Source: an uncultured Collinsella sp.
GTDB lineage: Bacteria; Actinomycetota; Coriobacteriia; Coriobacteriales; Coriobacteriaceae
Length of the DNA stretch: 6,527 bases
Direction: 5' to 3'
NCBI GenBank assembly: GCA_958418185.1
Contig: CATZEP010000076.1
Location: forward strand, 1 to 6,527
Part shown: piece after piece, positions 5,808 through 6,527 of the stretch
Numbering within the stretch: position 1 is the first letter of the stretch
How the letters are laid out: each line of letters starts with the position of its first letter
Notes under the pieces: model-generated
Database searches by the model: none
Seen by the model: only the letters and a program-made list of their open reading frames with translations
What the model was told of the DNA's origin: nothing
Made by a program: the position numbers and the translations under genes

Positions 5808-6276
5808 GGTCGCCCTCCTCTAGGATGAATTTGAGCTTCGATCGACCGCGAGCTAAACGCGTTCGAACGGTCGCGGCTGGTACATGCAACAACTCGGCAA
5901 TCTCTGAGGTCGAAAAGCCCAGATAGTAATAGAGCACGATGGGGACACGGAATCGCTCCGGAAGTCGCATAACGTCTGACAGGACCGCCTTGGTCTCATC
6001 CTGCGTCGCCGAAAGCGAATCGGCCAGGTTCTCAATATCCTCCACACGCCTCCATGGCTTTCGAAAGAGCGATTTGCATTCATTGATCGTGACCCGGATA
6101 AGCCAGCGGCGAAGATGCTCCCAACTCTCAAATTGCGTATCGCTTTTGAGCAGCTTAAGAAAGACATCTTGGGCAACATCATCGGCATCGGCGCGATCGC
6201 GCAGATACGTCAATGCGATTCGAAACACGACATCTCGGTGATCTTCGACCGCCTGTCTAAATGTTTGTTCTTCCAT
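5758..6276 (-). CDS. ECF-family RNA polymerase sigma factor (sigma-70 family)
   Basis: A protein of 172 residues, typical ECF length. Region 2 (about 14-73) shows VVFRIALTYLRDRADADDVAQDVFLKLL, the core-binding and -10 recognising part, then FESWEHLRRWLIRVTINECKSLFR. Region 4 (about 98-152) shows LPERFRVPIVLYYYLGFSTSEIAELLHVPAATVRTRLARGRSKLK, with the helix-turn-helix at about 122-149 that reads the -35 box. No sigma region 3 or 1.1 is present. The chosen start is ATG at 6276, with GGGAGG 5 nt upstream and the family's normal N-terminus (MEEQTFRQAVEDHRD). The in-frame ATG at 6360 lies upstream of the predicted promoter and has no good ribosome site. It is co-transcribed with the membrane protein that follows. 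An ECF-type promoter upstream suggests that it activates itself. Confidence 0.95.
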   Translation of the reverse strand: MEEQTFRQAVEDHRDVVFRIALTYLRDRADADDVAQDVFLKLLKSDTQFESWEHLRRWLIRVTINECKSLFRKPWRRVEDIENLADSLSATQDETKAVLSDVMRLPERFRVPIVLYYYLGFSTSEIAELLHVPAATVRTRLARGRSKLKFILEEGDREIRPNQAGLRVHPSR

Positions 6277-6326
6277 AATCACCTCCCGGTGACGGTACTG
6301 ATTCTTGATGAGGTCCTCACCATAGA

Positions 6327-6353
6327 TACGCTCTGGCCGGACGAAATGTTTCA
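6327..6353 (-). promoter_or_regulatory. Candidate ECF-type autoregulatory promoter
   Basis: On the minus strand TGAAAC (6353-6348) is separated by 17 nt from CGTA (6330-6327), giving a pattern close to the Bacillus ECF consensus (for example SigW: TGAAAC, 16 nt, CGTA). Transcription would start near 6318-6321, leaving a leader of about 42-45 nt to the sigma start at 6276. No comparably good vegetative promoter is seen at a usable spacing. Confidence 0.6.
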
Positions 6354-6372
6354 AATTCAAGCAGGAAAACCC

Positions 6373-6527
6373 ACCAAAATAAACCTGTCCCTTATTGGCA
6401 TAAAGGAATCCCCTCCTGTGCGTGAGGGCGGATTCCCGGTCCGGGCGGCGCAGGGGTTAAGTTTGCTGCTCTACAGTCCTGGCTCGCACGGAGGCCACAT
6501 TAAAAGGCCCACGGCTCGTGCGGAACT
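6373..6527. repeat. Dispersed palindromic repeat, copy B (cut by the window edge)
   Basis: This is the second copy of the element at 4227-4447. Positions 6402-6527 match 4227-4352, including an unbroken identical stretch of 28 bases before the central hairpin. Its left arm differs from copy A at two positions of 35. Its outer end carries ACCAAAATAAACCTGTCC (6373-6390), found inverted at the far right end of copy A. The right arm would lie beyond the window. It sits between the sigma-factor promoter and whatever gene lies upstream. Confidence 0.8.
6401..6436 (-). terminator. Terminator-like hairpin at the left end of repeat copy B
   Basis: GGAATC (6405-6410) pairs with GATTCC (6431-6436), and CCCTC (6411-6415) with GAGGG (6424-6428), around an 8-nt loop. 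The minus-strand tail is TTTATG, weaker than in copy A. It faces the ECF promoter 48 nt downstream. Activity is uncertain. Confidence 0.35.

Noticed and set aside
6277..6360. A 28-residue N-terminal extension of the sigma factor from an ATG at 6360
   Set aside because: It would start upstream of the candidate promoter's start site, has no good Shine-Dalgarno, and the ATG at 6276 has both a strong site and the family's normal N-terminus.

Overview
The window looks like chromosomal DNA from a GC-rich Gram-positive of the actinobacterial class Coriobacteriia, most likely Collinsella or a close relative. I infer this from S12, S7 and EF-G sequences of actinobacterial type, the compact gene order and the strong avoidance of TTA, CTA and TCA codons. 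It is judged from recall, not from a search.

Layout. Positions 1-520 (+) hold the 3' part of a biotin-protein ligase gene (birA). It converges on a minus-strand ribosomal operon that reads rpsL (S12) - rpsG (S7) - fusA (EF-G) - rpsJ (S10) from about 4170 down to 636. The operon has a clear housekeeping promoter (TTGACG, 17 nt, TATCCT) at 4142-4170, Shine-Dalgarno sites before each gene, hairpins between rpsL/rpsG and fusA/rpsJ, and a rho-independent terminator at 571-611. No tuf follows fusA, and rpsJ is not followed by the usual S10-operon genes. rpsL and rpsJ start with TTG. S12 has Arg at position 88, where Lys is usual.

Positions 4173-4730 contain no convincing gene. They hold a repeat element with a perfect 35-bp inverted repeat (4256-4290 / 4358-4392), a second palindromic element (about 4520-4650), and the terminator of the next operon (4690-4724).

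Positions 4731-6276 (-) encode an ECF sigma factor and, overlapping it by 50 nt, a single-pass membrane protein with a large extracytoplasmic domain that is probably its anti-sigma/sensor partner. A promoter of ECF type (TGAAAC, 17 nt, CGTA) lies just upstream at 6327-6353 and suggests autoregulation. The window ends inside a second copy of the 4227-4447 repeat (6373-6527).

The genes fall into two functional blocks: translation machinery and an envelope or extracellular stress regulatory pair. The least explained content is the repeat family. Two copies sit in the same orientation, 49-57 bp upstream of the two minus-strand promoters. Each ends in a terminator-like hairpin facing the downstream operon, and internal stems are wholly or partly kept despite sequence changes.
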